The notes beneath the pieces are model-generated. The model had not been told where the DNA came from, ran no database searches, and was given only the letters and a program-made list of their open reading frames with translations. Position numbers and translations under genes: made by a program. From NCBI RefSeq assembly GCF_965243865.1, contig NZ_OZ251603.1:1302001-1366000 (forward strand): a stretch of DNA of 64,000 nt. The letters are read 5' to 3'. Origin of the DNA: Hyphomicrobium_A sp965243865 (lineage in GTDB: Bacteria; Pseudomonadota; Alphaproteobacteria; Rhizobiales; Hyphomicrobiaceae). Of this stretch, positions 37,103 through 48,092 are shown in pieces. Positions within the stretch are counted from its first letter, which is position 1. Each line of letters opens with the position of its first letter.

Positions 37103-37489
37103 ATGGACACCTCGCTATTTCTCGCCCGCTTGCTCGGACCGATGCTCGTCGTCCTCGCAATCGGCCTGGTCGCCTGTCAGGAATCCTGGCGCGCCATGGT
37201 GAAGGAGTTCATCGCCAGCCGCCCGTTGGTCTTCCTCAGCGGCTTGCTCACGCTGCTCGGCGGTCTCGCCATCGTCAATACGCACAACGTCTGGGAAGGC
37301 GGCTGGCCCATCGTCATCACTATTTTCGGCTGGCTCGCGGTCATTGGCGGCGCCGCGCGTATGCTCTTCCCGCAGACGGTCATGGGCGTGGGCAACCGCA
37401 TGCTCGATAATAAGTCCTACCTCACCATCGGCGGCATTGCCGAAGGACTGATCGGCCTTTGGCTTTGCTACGTCGGCTACTTGGCTTGA
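37103..37489 (+). CDS. Small four-helix membrane protein, unknown function
   Basis: 128 residues with four predicted membrane segments (about 7-24, 41-58, 66-88, 107-125). Between helices it carries NTHNVWEGGWP, which looks conserved-type and periplasmic. AGGAG lies before the ATG at good spacing (ccaggagaacgcc). It is divergent from the DUF3592-like gene (96 bases). No family name can be given with confidence. Confidence 0.72.
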   Translation: MDTSLFLARLLGPMLVVLAIGLVACQESWRAMVKEFIASRPLVFLSGLLTLLGGLAIVNTHNVWEGGWPIVITIFGWLAVIGGAARMLFPQTVMGVGNRMLDNKSYLTIGGIAEGLIGLWLCYVGYLA

Positions 37490-37601
37490 ATAGAGCCTAG
37501 TCATCCACCCTCAAGTTGCAGCAACGGCGCAACGCTCGTTTGCGTCTCTGTCCGACTCGCCTAGCGTCGCTGCCAAACCCTCCTCACCGCGGAGCGCCGG
37601 C

Positions 37602-39089
37602 ATGAGCTTCCTCTACCGCATCATTTACGCGGCCCACGCCAACGGCACGCACCACAAGCTCGCGCTCGACGCCTTGAGCTACCTTGAGGATGCAAGCGCC
37701 GAGCAGTGGCGCAACGTCTTTCTCAAGCACGCCAAGACCTATCTCGATGGCTCGAAAGCGCCCGACAACGTCTTCAAGGACTTCAAGAACCACGTCTTGC
37801 ACGTGCGAGACGACTATTGGGGCGGCGCGCCGGAAAAAGCCGTCGAGTGGTATGCGATGCTGCTCGAAAAGCTGCGCGCCGAGGCCTGGGAGGAAGCGGT
37901 CTATGCCGCGGGTGTTCTCAGCCACTACGTGACCGACCCGTTCCACCCTTTTCACACCGGCCAAACCGAAGCCGAGAACGCCATCCACCGTGCCTGCGAG
38001 TGGAGCATCAATCGCTCTTACGATGCGCTCGCCGCGCTCGCTCGCGAGCGCTTTGCCACGAGTGGAGTCACCATCCCGGCGAGTGCGCAATGGCTGCAGG
38101 AACTGATCTGCGTAGGCGCCGAGACGGCCAACCGGCAATACGAACGCCTCATTGCCCACTACGACATTCATCGCGGCATCGCCGATCCGCCATCCGGCCT
38201 CGACGACACCGCCCGCACGCTCGTCGCCGAACTGATCATTGAGGCATCGAAAGCGTTCGCGCGCATCCTCGACCGCGCATTCGCTGAAAGCGGGGCGACG
38301 CCACCGCAAGTCTCTCTCTCCGCGGAGACATTCCTCGCCACGCTGCAGATCCCGATGAAGTTCGTCGAGAAAAAGCTCGCCAACGCCGAGGATCGTGCCC
38401 AGGTGCGCGCCATGTATCAGGAGCTGCAGGCCACCGGCCGCGTCGAGGCGACGTTACCCGAAGACGACCGGGCCGTGCGCGACCTGCACGCGAAGGAAGT
38501 CATCGCTCCGCGCGAAGCACAACAGGCCGCCGCACGCGCCCAACGACTCGCCACCAGTGCGCCCGCGCAACCAGCCGCCAGCCAAAAAGCGACGCGCACG
38601 ACGGCGGCTACGCCCGCCGCAGCAAAGACGCCCGAGGCCGCCGAGACCCGCAGCGCCCCACGCGTGTTCCTCAAGGCATCGGATGACGTGGAAGCGGCCC
38701 CTTCGATCGGCACGCGCTCGGCCCAGAAGCTCGCCGAAGCGGGCATCTTCACCGTCGCCGACCTTCTCGCGGCCGATCCCGAAGCCTCCGCCACAACGCT
38801 CCGACCGCTCGGCATCAGCGCAGCGACGCTGCGCCTGTGGCAGCAGCAGGCCCGTCTCGTGATGGACATTCCCGGTCTGCGCGGGACTCACTCACAGCTT
38901 CTCACGGGCGCCGGCTATCTGGACGCCACATCAGTCGCCGCAGCCGAAGCCGGCGTCGTATGCGCGGCCGTGCTCCGCTACGCGGCAACGTCGGAAGGCC
39001 AACGGCTCCTCCGCCAGGATGGCCCGCCAGCCACCGACAAAATCGCGAGCTGGGTCGCCAGTGCCGTTGCCGCACGCGCTGCCGCCTGA
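37602..39089 (+). CDS. Phospholipase C/S1-P1-like domain fused to DUF4332 helix-hairpin-helix
   Basis: 495 residues. The N-terminal half resembles zinc-dependent phospholipase C/P1-nuclease folds: His12 and His17-18, FKNHVLHVRDDYWGG (His64, His67, Asp70-71), and SHYVTDPFHPFHTG (His108, Asp112, His115, His118) with His129. A flexible Ala/Thr-rich linker (310-355) leads to a DUF4332-type helix-hairpin-helix region (about 363-480: APSIGTRSAQKLAEAGIFTV). No signal peptide is apparent, so it is probably cytosolic. The combination suggests a metal-dependent hydrolase guided by a nucleic-acid- or protein-binding module, which is inference. Confidence 0.72.
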   Translation: MSFLYRIIYAAHANGTHHKLALDALSYLEDASAEQWRNVFLKHAKTYLDGSKAPDNVFKDFKNHVLHVRDDYWGGAPEKAVEWYAMLLEKLRAEAWEEAVYAAGVLSHYVTDPFHPFHTGQTEAENAIHRACEWSINRSYDALAALARERFATSGVTIPASAQWLQELICVGAETANRQYERLIAHYDIHRGIADPPSGLDDTARTLVAELIIEASKAFARILDRAFAESGATPPQVSLSAETFLATLQIPMKFVEKKLANAEDRAQVRAMYQELQATGRVEATLPEDDRAVRDLHAKEVIAPREAQQAAARAQRLATSAPAQPAASQKATRTTAATPAAAKTPEAAETRSAPRVFLKASDDVEAAPSIGTRSAQKLAEAGIFTVADLLAADPEASATTLRPLGISAATLRLWQQQARLVMDIPGLRGTHSQLLTGAGYLDATSVAAAEAGVVCAAVLRYAATSEGQRLLRQDGPPATDKIASWVASAVAARAAA

Positions 39090-39092
39090 TCG

Positions 39093-40235
39093 TCAGCGCC
39101 GCCCAACAAGGCTCGCCAGGCTCGGCTGCCATCTGCACAGCGCCCTCAGCGACTGCGCGACCTTCCAGCTCCTGCTGTCCTCCAGCGCGCGCTGCCGCGC
39201 CTGCTGCTCGGCTTTGAGGCCGTCCGTATAGAAACGGTAGCGCGCCTCTTCCTCGAGGCAGTCCTTGGCGAGCCTCACTCCGAACTGATAAGCGGGATCC
39301 GCCGCGCCAAGCTGCAGATGCTCGGCTACCGTCTCCAACAATCCTTCGACGACGTCTCCTGGATTGGAGGGGGCATGCCTCTGCAGGCCGGCACTTTCGA
39401 TCCTCTCCCTGCCGTCGCCGAAATCGACGCAAAGCCCCGTTGCGCGCTCAATCACATCGACGGTCTCGGCGCGGTAATCCTCGTCGCTCACCAGGCGATT
39501 GACGTCGACGACCTGCTCTGCCTCTCGGAACGCGTTGATCGAAAGATAGAGGTGCACGGACATAAAGGCGCGGAACGCGGCATCGACGTCTTTCAGCGTA
39601 CCCGCGTTGCCTTCATCATGCAGACACTCCTTGGCCAGCCGCGCCATGAACGGATCATGCCGGCTTCGCGACAGCGTCTGCTCAATGGTCGAGAAGAAGC
39701 CTCCGTTACCTCCCCGGTAACGGCCCAGATACGACATCCACTGTTGAAACAAATTCCGATAAAGGAAAATGTTCCAGCCGCCGAACTGCCGCTTGATCGC
39801 GCCGATGCGACCGAGGCTGCGGCAGGCGGTGAGTATGGGGAGCGAACCCGCATCCCGCGCAACTGCTATCAATCGCCCGAGGTATTGGATTTCGGGCACA
39901 GATAGTGCCCCCGCTAAGCCGCCTTCGGGTATGAACCGATCGAAGGCCATATCTTCGAAGTAGCCAGATACACCCTTGTCGCCCAGCAGCGGGGCATATT
40001 CGACAAAGTAGGGATCGCCAGCAGGGTGCCCGGACGGCCAACTGTCGTAGCGGTGCCTCTGCAGATCACCCGGCTCGAGATCTGCCAGCATCGTGTGAAA
40101 GACTTCGTAGTAGGCACATACATTTGGCGAGCGCCGCAACGCCAGCCAGAACCATGTACTCGATGTACGGAAGCTCGAATGTACGAAAACATGCTCGTGC
40201 CGTCCCTCGACAGCACCACTCCTGCACTCACCCAT
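39093..40235 (-). CDS. Sulfotransferase-like protein
   Basis: About 380 residues. The N-terminal VFVHSSFRTSSTWFWLALRRSP matches the PAPS-binding (5'-phosphosulfate) loop pattern of sulfotransferases. A later GWNIFLYRNLFQQWMSYLGRY segment matches the RNP...S 3'-phosphate-binding region in modified form. The last 60 residues are helical and charged (LEEEARYRFYTDGLKAEQQARQ). The acceptor is unknown; a capsule or cell-surface glycan is plausible. The start is uncertain: ATG at 40235 is chosen, and an in-frame TTG at 40301 would add 22 residues. It is convergent with the PLC-DUF4332 gene. Confidence 0.68.
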   Translation of the reverse strand: MGECRSGAVEGRHEHVFVHSSFRTSSTWFWLALRRSPNVCAYYEVFHTMLADLEPGDLQRHRYDSWPSGHPAGDPYFVEYAPLLGDKGVSGYFEDMAFDRFIPEGGLAGALSVPEIQYLGRLIAVARDAGSLPILTACRSLGRIGAIKRQFGGWNIFLYRNLFQQWMSYLGRYRGGNGGFFSTIEQTLSRSRHDPFMARLAKECLHDEGNAGTLKDVDAAFRAFMSVHLYLSINAFREAEQVVDVNRLVSDEDYRAETVDVIERATGLCVDFGDGRERIESAGLQRHAPSNPGDVVEGLLETVAEHLQLGAADPAYQFGVRLAKDCLEEEARYRFYTDGLKAEQQARQRALEDSRSWKVAQSLRALCRWQPSLASLVGRR

Positions 40236-40430
40236 CGACCCGTTCACCGCCTTGCTCGATCCAATCCACCTAAGACGACAAAGACCGGCGAAAATATTCA
40301 ACTACCTAATGCGCGCGTCCGGCATCTTTCCCCACTAAATCGCGCGTTGTGTCCCTGCTGTTGCAGTGAGGCTACGCACCACCAGATTCCGGCGGGGTTG
40401 CATCTCCGCGCACAAACGCGCAGATTACGC

Positions 40431-40523
40431 CCGTTCCGAGGGGCGCCGGCGAACCGGCTGAGATCGCGTTGATCGCGCGAGCACCCTTAGAACCTGATCC
40501 GGTTCGTACCGGCGAAGGGACGG
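40431..40523 (+). promoter_or_regulatory. TPP riboswitch (THI element)
   Basis: Conserved aptamer elements are clear: GGGGCGCC (40440-40447), CTGAGAT (40458-40464), ACCCTTAGAACCTGATCC (40483-40500) and GGCGAAGGGA (40511-40520). P1 pairs CCGTTCC (40431-40437) with GGGACGG (40517-40523) with one G-U. The Shine-Dalgarno AAGGGA (40515-40520) for the first gene is inside the 3' strand of P1, 6 bases before its ATG. Thiamine pyrophosphate binding should therefore block translation start, the usual mode in Gram-negative bacteria. Confidence 0.95.
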
Positions 40524-40526
40524 AAT

Positions 40527-41288
40527 ATGGAAGCTGGCAATTTTAAGCACTTTTCTCGTGCCGTTTTGATCGTGCTCGCTCTCGCAGCGAGCGCCTTCGC
40601 CTGCCAGGCTGCCTGCCGCACGACCGATATCGAGAACGTGCGCTACGTCATCTGCAGCTTCAATGTGCGCGATGGCATCGAGCTGTTCCTGCGCGACGAA
40701 AATGGCGCCACACTCGGCCAATTCGAGCGCGTACGCGACACTCTGCAAAAGCGCGGCCGCACGCTGCTCTTCGCCATGAATGCCGGCATGTATCACGAGG
40801 ACCGCTCGCCCGTCGGCCTCTACGTCGAGGGCGGCCGCGAACTGAAGCGCCTCTCCACCGCTGATGGCCCGGGCAATTTTAGCATGAAGCCCAACGGCGT
40901 CTTCTACATCACCGGCAAATCAGCTGGCGTGCTTGAAACGAAGGCCTTCGCGCGCCGCAAACTGACACCCAAATTCGCGACGCAGTCCGGGCCGATGCTG
41001 GTCATCGACGGCAAGCTACACCCGCGCTTTCTCGCGGACAGCACCTCGCGCAATCGCCGCAACGGCGTCGGTGTGAAGGGCAGCGAGGTGATCTTCGCGC
41101 TCGCCGACGACCCGGTCACGTTCCACCAATTCGCACGCGTCTTCCGCGACGTCCTGAAGACACCGAACGCGCTCTATCTCGACGGCTCGATCTGCCGCCT
41201 CTACGCCCCCGACATCAACCGCAACGACTTCGGCTTTCCCCTGGGTCCGATCGTTGCCGTCTCCGCCCCCGCCGGCCAGCAAAGGTGA
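40527..41288 (+). CDS. Exported phosphodiester glycosidase-family (NAGPA/DUF2233) protein under TPP control
   Basis: 253 residues with a signal peptide (VLIVLALAASAFA, cleavage near residue 25). Conserved NAGPA-family blocks: FAMNAGMYHEDRSPVGLY, GNFSMKPNGVFYI, ATQSGPMLVIDGKLHPRF, NGVGVKGSEVIFAL and ALYLDGSICRLYAP. Family members cleave or bind phosphodiester-linked sugars; here the enzyme would be periplasmic. The gene is first behind the TPP riboswitch, and its stop is 5 bases before thiC, so it belongs to the thiamine regulon by position. No thiamine role for this family is established. It may salvage or transport a thiamine-related phosphodiester, but that is inference. Confidence 0.85.
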   Translation: MEAGNFKHFSRAVLIVLALAASAFACQAACRTTDIENVRYVICSFNVRDGIELFLRDENGATLGQFERVRDTLQKRGRTLLFAMNAGMYHEDRSPVGLYVEGGRELKRLSTADGPGNFSMKPNGVFYITGKSAGVLETKAFARRKLTPKFATQSGPMLVIDGKLHPRFLADSTSRNRRNGVGVKGSEVIFALADDPVTFHQFARVFRDVLKTPNALYLDGSICRLYAPDINRNDFGFPLGPIVAVSAPAGQQR

Positions 41289-41293
41289 CCCCC

Positions 41294-43279
<1,986 letters not shown>

Positions 43280-43332
43280 ATGCGGCACCAGTAGGAGCGT
43301 GCTAGGCTCCGACATTCCCGGGGATCCCATCC

Positions 43333-43980
43333 ATGGCATACAAGAAAGCTTTGCATCACCTGCGCAGCGCGCTGCTCATTTCTGTTCTGGCGGCAGCCAC
43401 CGCGGCGCACGCTGAACCGCAAAAGTTCACCACCATCGCCCCCATCTTCAGTCAGCTGCTGGTGGTTTCCCAGCCGGCGAACTTCGCGCCGGCGTTCGAG
43501 AAGGCAGTCCCGGATCGCTACCTGCGCGAGTCTGTGCCTAAAGGCGAGACGGTCGACCACTGGACCCAGATGATCAGTGTGACCGGCGCCAAGGGCTTGG
43601 CGAACAATCGCGACATCACCCCGGAGTCCTTCGCGGGATTGCTCGCCAACGGATTCAAGAAATCGTGCCCCGGCTCATTCTCTTCCAAGGCCCTGGGCAA
43701 GCTGCACGTCGGCACCTTTGATGGATTCGCCGCGGTTGCCGGGTGCGGTAGCTATACGTCCAGTGACGGCACGCGGGGCGAAACCGCGCTCATCGTCACA
43801 ATCAGAGGTGCGCAGGATTACTACACCATCCAGTGGGCGGAGCGGTCGGCACCGACCGACAAGCCTCCCGCTCTCGACGATGCCATTTGGATGCAACGCC
43901 TGCACGACCTCGGACCGGTCCGCCTGTGTCCCATCGTTGCCGGCGAGCAGGCCCCCTACCCCAGCTGCGTCGCCGGATAA
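43333..43980 (+). CDS. Exported protein of unknown function
   Basis: 215 residues with a signal peptide (ALLISVLAAATAAHA, cleavage near residue 28). The mature protein has cysteines in KKSCPGSF, VAGCGSY, RLCPIVAG and PSCVAG, suggesting two disulfides. A TALIVTIRGAQDYYTIQWAER segment looks like paired beta strands. No family is recognised. It follows thiC by 53 bases on the same strand but is probably separate, because its start is preceded by GGGGATCCC rather than coupled to thiC. Confidence 0.65.
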   Translation: MAYKKALHHLRSALLISVLAAATAAHAEPQKFTTIAPIFSQLLVVSQPANFAPAFEKAVPDRYLRESVPKGETVDHWTQMISVTGAKGLANNRDITPESFAGLLANGFKKSCPGSFSSKALGKLHVGTFDGFAAVAGCGSYTSSDGTRGETALIVTIRGAQDYYTIQWAERSAPTDKPPALDDAIWMQRLHDLGPVRLCPIVAGEQAPYPSCVAG

Positions 43981-44004
43981 CGAAATCGCGGCGCAGCTAG
44001 CCGC

Positions 44005-44487
44005 TCAGCGCTCCGCGCGCACTGGAAGCGGCGGCGTGCGTGGCGCGCATTCTGGGTAGCCGAACTTGTCGATCAGCGTCGCGCCCGAGAGCGTGTGATA
44101 CCTCGCCGAGTCCACGTGATGCCCCTTCACAAGATACGCGCGCAACTCAGGTTTGTACGCAGCGAGCATTGTCTTCGTCGAGGTGGAACTGGCGTTCCAC
44201 TTCTTCGTCACCCGGTCTGGCCCGGCGTGAAATGAGACAAGCGCCTTTCGATCGACGCACACGTTGCGGATCGACAGGAACAGCGTGCATGCCGAGCGGC
44301 AAACGCCTTCGACCCTGAACGTCTCGCCGCTCTTGTTGTATTTCGCGACGACCGGGAAGTAGACGGCAAAGCGCCCACCGGCGCCGTACGGCTTCGATGA
44401 GCCGTCTGCGATTGCTGGTACCTCGGCGGCTGCCGCCAGCAATAACGCGACCCCTGCGCCGCAGACCAAACCGTGCGCCCGCGTCAT
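44005..44487 (-). CDS. Exported ClpP-like/COG3904-type protein
   Basis: 160 residues with a signal peptide (ending about EVPAIA, residue 26). The segment VCRSACTLFLSIRNVCVDRK followed by ALVSFHAG matches the pattern of periplasmic ClpP-fold proteins (COG3904-like): a serine in the SAC turn and a histidine in FHAG are the presumed catalytic pair. No downstream Asp is obvious. It is convergent with the unknown exported gene (24-base gap). Function unknown; protease-like by inference from the motif. Confidence 0.62.
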   Translation of the reverse strand: MTRAHGLVCGAGVALLLAAAAEVPAIADGSSKPYGAGGRFAVYFPVVAKYNKSGETFRVEGVCRSACTLFLSIRNVCVDRKALVSFHAGPDRVTKKWNASSTSTKTMLAAYKPELRAYLVKGHHVDSARYHTLSGATLIDKFGYPECAPRTPPLPVRAER

Positions 44488-44670
44488 GCGCTCCCTCTTC
44501 TAACGATGCAGCCCCGGCGCCTCTTGGTGCCGAAGCCGACTCCACTCGCTTCGTGCCCAAGAAAGATCGTCAGCACCGTACAGCACGGTTCTACTGCTTC
44601 CATACCGCCAAAAAAACGCCACAGCCAAGCTGCAAGCCATGCCTAACCAACGCTTCGAGAACCGCGACCA

Positions 44671-45306
44671 ATGTGGAAGGCGCTGCGAATTTTCTTAAGG
44701 GTGGTCGCGTGGGGCACCGTGGTTGTCATTCTCTTCTTTGTCTCAAGCTGCTATCTCTTTTTCGATCCTCATCTGCGCCACAACATCTTCGGAGGTGATT
44801 ACTCAGCGTCGGCAAAGCTCGGCGATACCGGACTGGTCGCCACTGTCGAGTTGGTCAATGCGGTGAGCCATCTCGCCGAATTCCAGCGCTACTTGGTTGT
44901 CAGCGGAAACGGTGCGCGGGCTTCCAAGGAAATCGCGTTCGACCATGGCGGGTTTCCGCGCGCCAATCTGTATCGAACAGCAGACGGCAACTACGTCATT
45001 GCAGGCTCCTTGGACGCATGGTTGATTTCGACGAACCCCGTCGAGATCAAGCCCTATATGGAAAGCTATCTCAAGAACCGGATGAAAGGTCTATATGGTG
45101 CTGCCGACCTGCGGTTCATCGGACACGGGCAGCCGCCGACGCAAGCTCCCTCGCCTCCGTCGAACTATTTTGAGGGGCTAGTTTATTTGGGAACGTTTGA
45201 TTTCGCATCCGAGCGTGGCCAGCCAGTTGGGAGCGTAAGCCGGGGCAAATTCAAGTTTGTCCCGCCGAATATCCAAGGGGAGTACATCCAAGACCCCGGA
45301 GGCTGA
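44671..45306 (+). CDS. Membrane-anchored protein of unknown function
   Basis: 211 residues: one N-terminal helix (about 8-28, VAWGTVVVILFFVSSCYLFF), then a presumably periplasmic domain with AFDHGGFPRANLYRTADGNYVIAGSLDAWLI and YFEGLVYLGTFDFASE, beta-rich in appearance. No family is recognised. Codon usage is less GC-rich than that of neighbours (for example GTTTATTTGGG near 45181), so recent acquisition is possible. It is convergent with the ABC-F gene (2-base gap). Confidence 0.62.
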   Translation: MWKALRIFLRVVAWGTVVVILFFVSSCYLFFDPHLRHNIFGGDYSASAKLGDTGLVATVELVNAVSHLAEFQRYLVVSGNGARASKEIAFDHGGFPRANLYRTADGNYVIAGSLDAWLISTNPVEIKPYMESYLKNRMKGLYGAADLRFIGHGQPPTQAPSPPSNYFEGLVYLGTFDFASERGQPVGSVSRGKFKFVPPNIQGEYIQDPGG

Positions 45307-45308
45307 TA

Positions 45309-46931
45309 TCAACGATGCAGCCCAGGCGCTTCTTGGCCGGTGCGCTCGACGTATTCCGTGTAGCCACCGCCGTATGTGTGTACGCCCTCGGGCGTCAGCT
45401 CCAGCACGCGGTTCGATAGCGCCGCCAGAAAGCGCCGGTCGTGCGAGACCAGCAGCATCGCACCCTCGTAACCGGCCAGCGCCTCGATCAGCATCTCTTT
45501 CGTCGCCATGTCGAGATGGTTCGTCGGCTCGTCGAGTACCAGGAAGTTCGGCGGATCGTACAGCATCTTCGCCATGACGAGCCGCGCCTTCTCGCCGCCT
45601 GACAGCACGCGGCAGCGCTTCTCCACGTCATCGCCCGAAAAACCGAAGCAGCCCGCCAGCGTGCGCAGCGATCCGGTGCCCGCCTGCGGAAACGCGTATT
45701 CCAGTTCCTCGAACACTGTGCGCTCGCCATCGAGCAGGTCCATGGCGTGCTGCGCGAAGTAACCCATCTTCACACTGGCGCCGAGGTTGACCGCGCCCTC
45801 GTCCGGATCGGCCGATCCCGCAACGAGCTTGAGCAGCGTCGACTTGCCCGCGCCGTTGACACCCAGCACGCACCAGCGCTCGCGCCTGCGAATGTGAAAA
45901 TCGATACCGTCATAAATCGTGCGGCTGCCGTAGCGTTTGTGCACAGCCTTCAGGCTGACGACATCCTCGCCCGAGCGCGGCGCCGGCAGGAACTCGAACT
46001 TCACGCTCTGCCGACGCTTTGGCGGCTCCACGCGCTCGATCTTGGCGATCTGCTTCACACGGCTCTGCACCTGCGCCGCATGCGAGGCGCGCGCCTTGAA
46101 GCGCTCGATGAACTTCAGCTCCTTCGCCAGCATCGCCTGCTGCCGATCGAACTGCGCCTGTTGCTGCTTCTCGTTCAGCGCGCGCTGCTGCTCGTAGAAG
46201 TCATGGTCGCCCGAATAGGTGTTGAGCGCGCCGCCGTCGATCTCGATCACCTTCTTCACGATGCGGTTCATGAACTCGCGATCGTGCGAGGTCATCAGCA
46301 GCATGCCCTCGTAGTTCTGCAGGAAGTCTTCCAGCCAGATCAGGCTTTCCAGATCGAGATGGTTGCTCGGCTCGTCGAGCAGCATCGCATCGGGGCGCAT
46401 CAGCAGAATGCGAGCGAGCGCCACGCGCATCTTCCATCCGCCCGACAGCGCGCCGACATCGCCGTCCATCATCTCCTGCGTGAACGACAACCCGGCCAGC
46501 ACCTCGCGCGCGCGGCCCTCGAGCGCATACCCGCCCAGCTCCTCGAAGCGCGCCTGCACCTCGCCATAGCGCTCGATGATCTCTTCCATCTCGTCCGCGC
46601 GGTCGGGATCGGCCATCGCCGTCTCGAGCTCTTTCAGCTCGCCCGCGACCTCGCTCACGGGCCCCGCGCCGTCCATCACCTCGGCGACCGCACTGCGTCC
46701 CGCCATCTCGCCGACATCCTGGCTGAAATAGCCGATGGTGATGCCGCGGTCGGTCGAGACCTGCCCCTCGTCGGGCTGCTCGCGCCCGGTGATCAGCCGG
46801 AACAGCGTCGTCTTTCCCGCGCCGTTGGGGCCGACGAGGCCGATCTTCTCGCCCCGGTTCAGCGCCGCCGACGCCTCGATGAAGACGATCTGGTGGCCGT
46901 TCTGCTTGCCGATATTGTCGAGACGGATCAT
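45309..46931 (-). CDS. ABC-F family ATPase (ribosome-associated type)
   Basis: 540 residues with two ABC cassettes and no membrane segments: first GPNGAGKTT with LSGGWKMRVALARIL and MLLDEPSNHLDLE; second GVNGAGKST with LSGGEKARLVMAKML and LVLDEPTNHLDMA. A charged linker lies between them. ABC-F proteins act on ribosomes as translation factors. Whether this member confers resistance or is a housekeeping type (Uup/YbiT-like) cannot be told. The start at 46931 (MIRLDNIGKQNG) is chosen; an ATG at 46988 would add 19 unlikely residues. Confidence 0.92.
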   Translation of the reverse strand: MIRLDNIGKQNGHQIVFIEASAALNRGEKIGLVGPNGAGKTTLFRLITGREQPDEGQVSTDRGITIGYFSQDVGEMAGRSAVAEVMDGAGPVSEVAGELKELETAMADPDRADEMEEIIERYGEVQARFEELGGYALEGRAREVLAGLSFTQEMMDGDVGALSGGWKMRVALARILLMRPDAMLLDEPSNHLDLESLIWLEDFLQNYEGMLLMTSHDREFMNRIVKKVIEIDGGALNTYSGDHDFYEQQRALNEKQQQAQFDRQQAMLAKELKFIERFKARASHAAQVQSRVKQIAKIERVEPPKRRQSVKFEFLPAPRSGEDVVSLKAVHKRYGSRTIYDGIDFHIRRRERWCVLGVNGAGKSTLLKLVAGSADPDEGAVNLGASVKMGYFAQHAMDLLDGERTVFEELEYAFPQAGTGSLRTLAGCFGFSGDDVEKRCRVLSGGEKARLVMAKMLYDPPNFLVLDEPTNHLDMATKEMLIEALAGYEGAMLLVSHDRRFLAALSNRVLELTPEGVHTYGGGYTEYVERTGQEAPGLHR

Positions 46932-47018
46932 GTATGCGCGGGCCCTGGTGACGAAGTTCCGCCACCCCATAAGCCATGCCGCGCGCATGCGAAAGCCCGT
47001 GCGGCAATTGCCGTCGCC

Positions 47019-47870
47019 TCAGCCGACCTCGTAGCTCGTGATGCCGAAGACGCGCTCCATCGCGGCGGGCCGCACCGCCCCGGTATACATGCGCGCCGTC
47101 TCGAAACTCGGCGCAAGCCCCCGCCCCAGCGCCAGGGCCGCCGCCTCCGCATTCGGCTCGGGAACGTCGATGAACACCTCGCCCTCGCCGCTCGCCGCCA
47201 GCACCGAGAACAGCGTCTCCGCCACCTCCCGGTCCTTTGCGTAAAGGGGTGCAATCTTGCGACCCTTGCGGCTCGGACGAATGACGCCCCAACCCAACAG
47301 CTCGCCATCACGCACCAGCGCCCGCCCGATGTGCCCTGGAGCATCCACCCATGACTGCACGAACGCGGCTCTGTCCGCGGGATAAACCGCAGCGTCGTCA
47401 GCGGCGAGCACCTCTATGGGAATGTCGGAGAGCGGAACGGTATCATCGCGGAACGCACCCAGCGCCGGCACGCCGCCGTATCGTGCATTGCGCCACGCGA
47501 GCTTGAAACCCGACTTGCGATAATTGTCCTGCTGCGCCACCACGCCATCCAGGCCGACAACGCGCGACCTCGAATGCTGCAGCGCCGCCTGCCAGATTCG
47601 CCAGCCGTAACCGCGACCGCGCAGCTCCGGGCGCACGATATAGAAACCAAGAAAGGCAAAGCCGTCGCTATAATTGACGTTGGAGATGATCGCCGCGCGC
47701 CGCCCCTCATGCTCGCCAACCAGGAAACCCTGCGGATCGATAGCGGCGAAGCACGGCATATCGCCGAGCCCCGGATTCCACCCCTCGGCCGCTGCCCAGT
47801 CTGCCGCGATAAAAAGATCCGCCGGCTGCATCGGGCGAATGGTGAGACCGCTGTCGTCGAACCTGCTCAT
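47019..47870 (-). CDS. GNAT-family acetyltransferase with two-domain layout
   Basis: 283 residues. The N-terminal GNAT domain has IVRPELRGRGYGWRIWQAAL as the acetyl-CoA loop and QDNYRKSGFKLAWRN after it. A C-terminal domain (GRALVRDGELLGWGVIRPSRKGRKIAPLYAKDREVAETLF) matches the YitH/HolE-like C-terminal GNAT-associated region. The start at 47870 (MSRFDDSGL) has GGGAG 6 bases upstream, so the longer frame to 48050 is not used. Substrate unknown. Confidence 0.83.
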   Translation of the reverse strand: MSRFDDSGLTIRPMQPADLFIAADWAAAEGWNPGLGDMPCFAAIDPQGFLVGEHEGRRAAIISNVNYSDGFAFLGFYIVRPELRGRGYGWRIWQAALQHSRSRVVGLDGVVAQQDNYRKSGFKLAWRNARYGGVPALGAFRDDTVPLSDIPIEVLAADDAAVYPADRAAFVQSWVDAPGHIGRALVRDGELLGWGVIRPSRKGRKIAPLYAKDREVAETLFSVLAASGEGEVFIDVPEPNAEAAALALGRGLAPSFETARMYTGAVRPAAMERVFGITSYEVG

Positions 47871-48092
47871 GGGGGGCTCCCTGGCGCCATCGCTAGCATA
47901 CGCTAACAACGGTCCCGTTAACGCCTGCAGATCAATCGCCCTATTAGTAAGCAAAGCCCCCTTCTCGCCCGGTCCTCCACAACGGATGCTCAGCGCCGCT
48001 AGCTGCGCGCAAGCCGAATCGGAGAATAGTCGGGGTTGCACCGGCGCCAATTGAGCTCCGCGTGCCCCCGGCTATTCATTCCGAGGCCGCAC

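Noticed and set aside
40501..40510. GGTTCGTACC, resembling a tRNA T-arm
   Set aside because: It belongs to the TPP riboswitch; no acceptor stem or anticodon arm surrounds it.
45747..47354. 535-codon plus-strand frame opposite the ABC-F gene
   Set aside because: Antisense to two complete ATP-binding cassettes, so not a gene.
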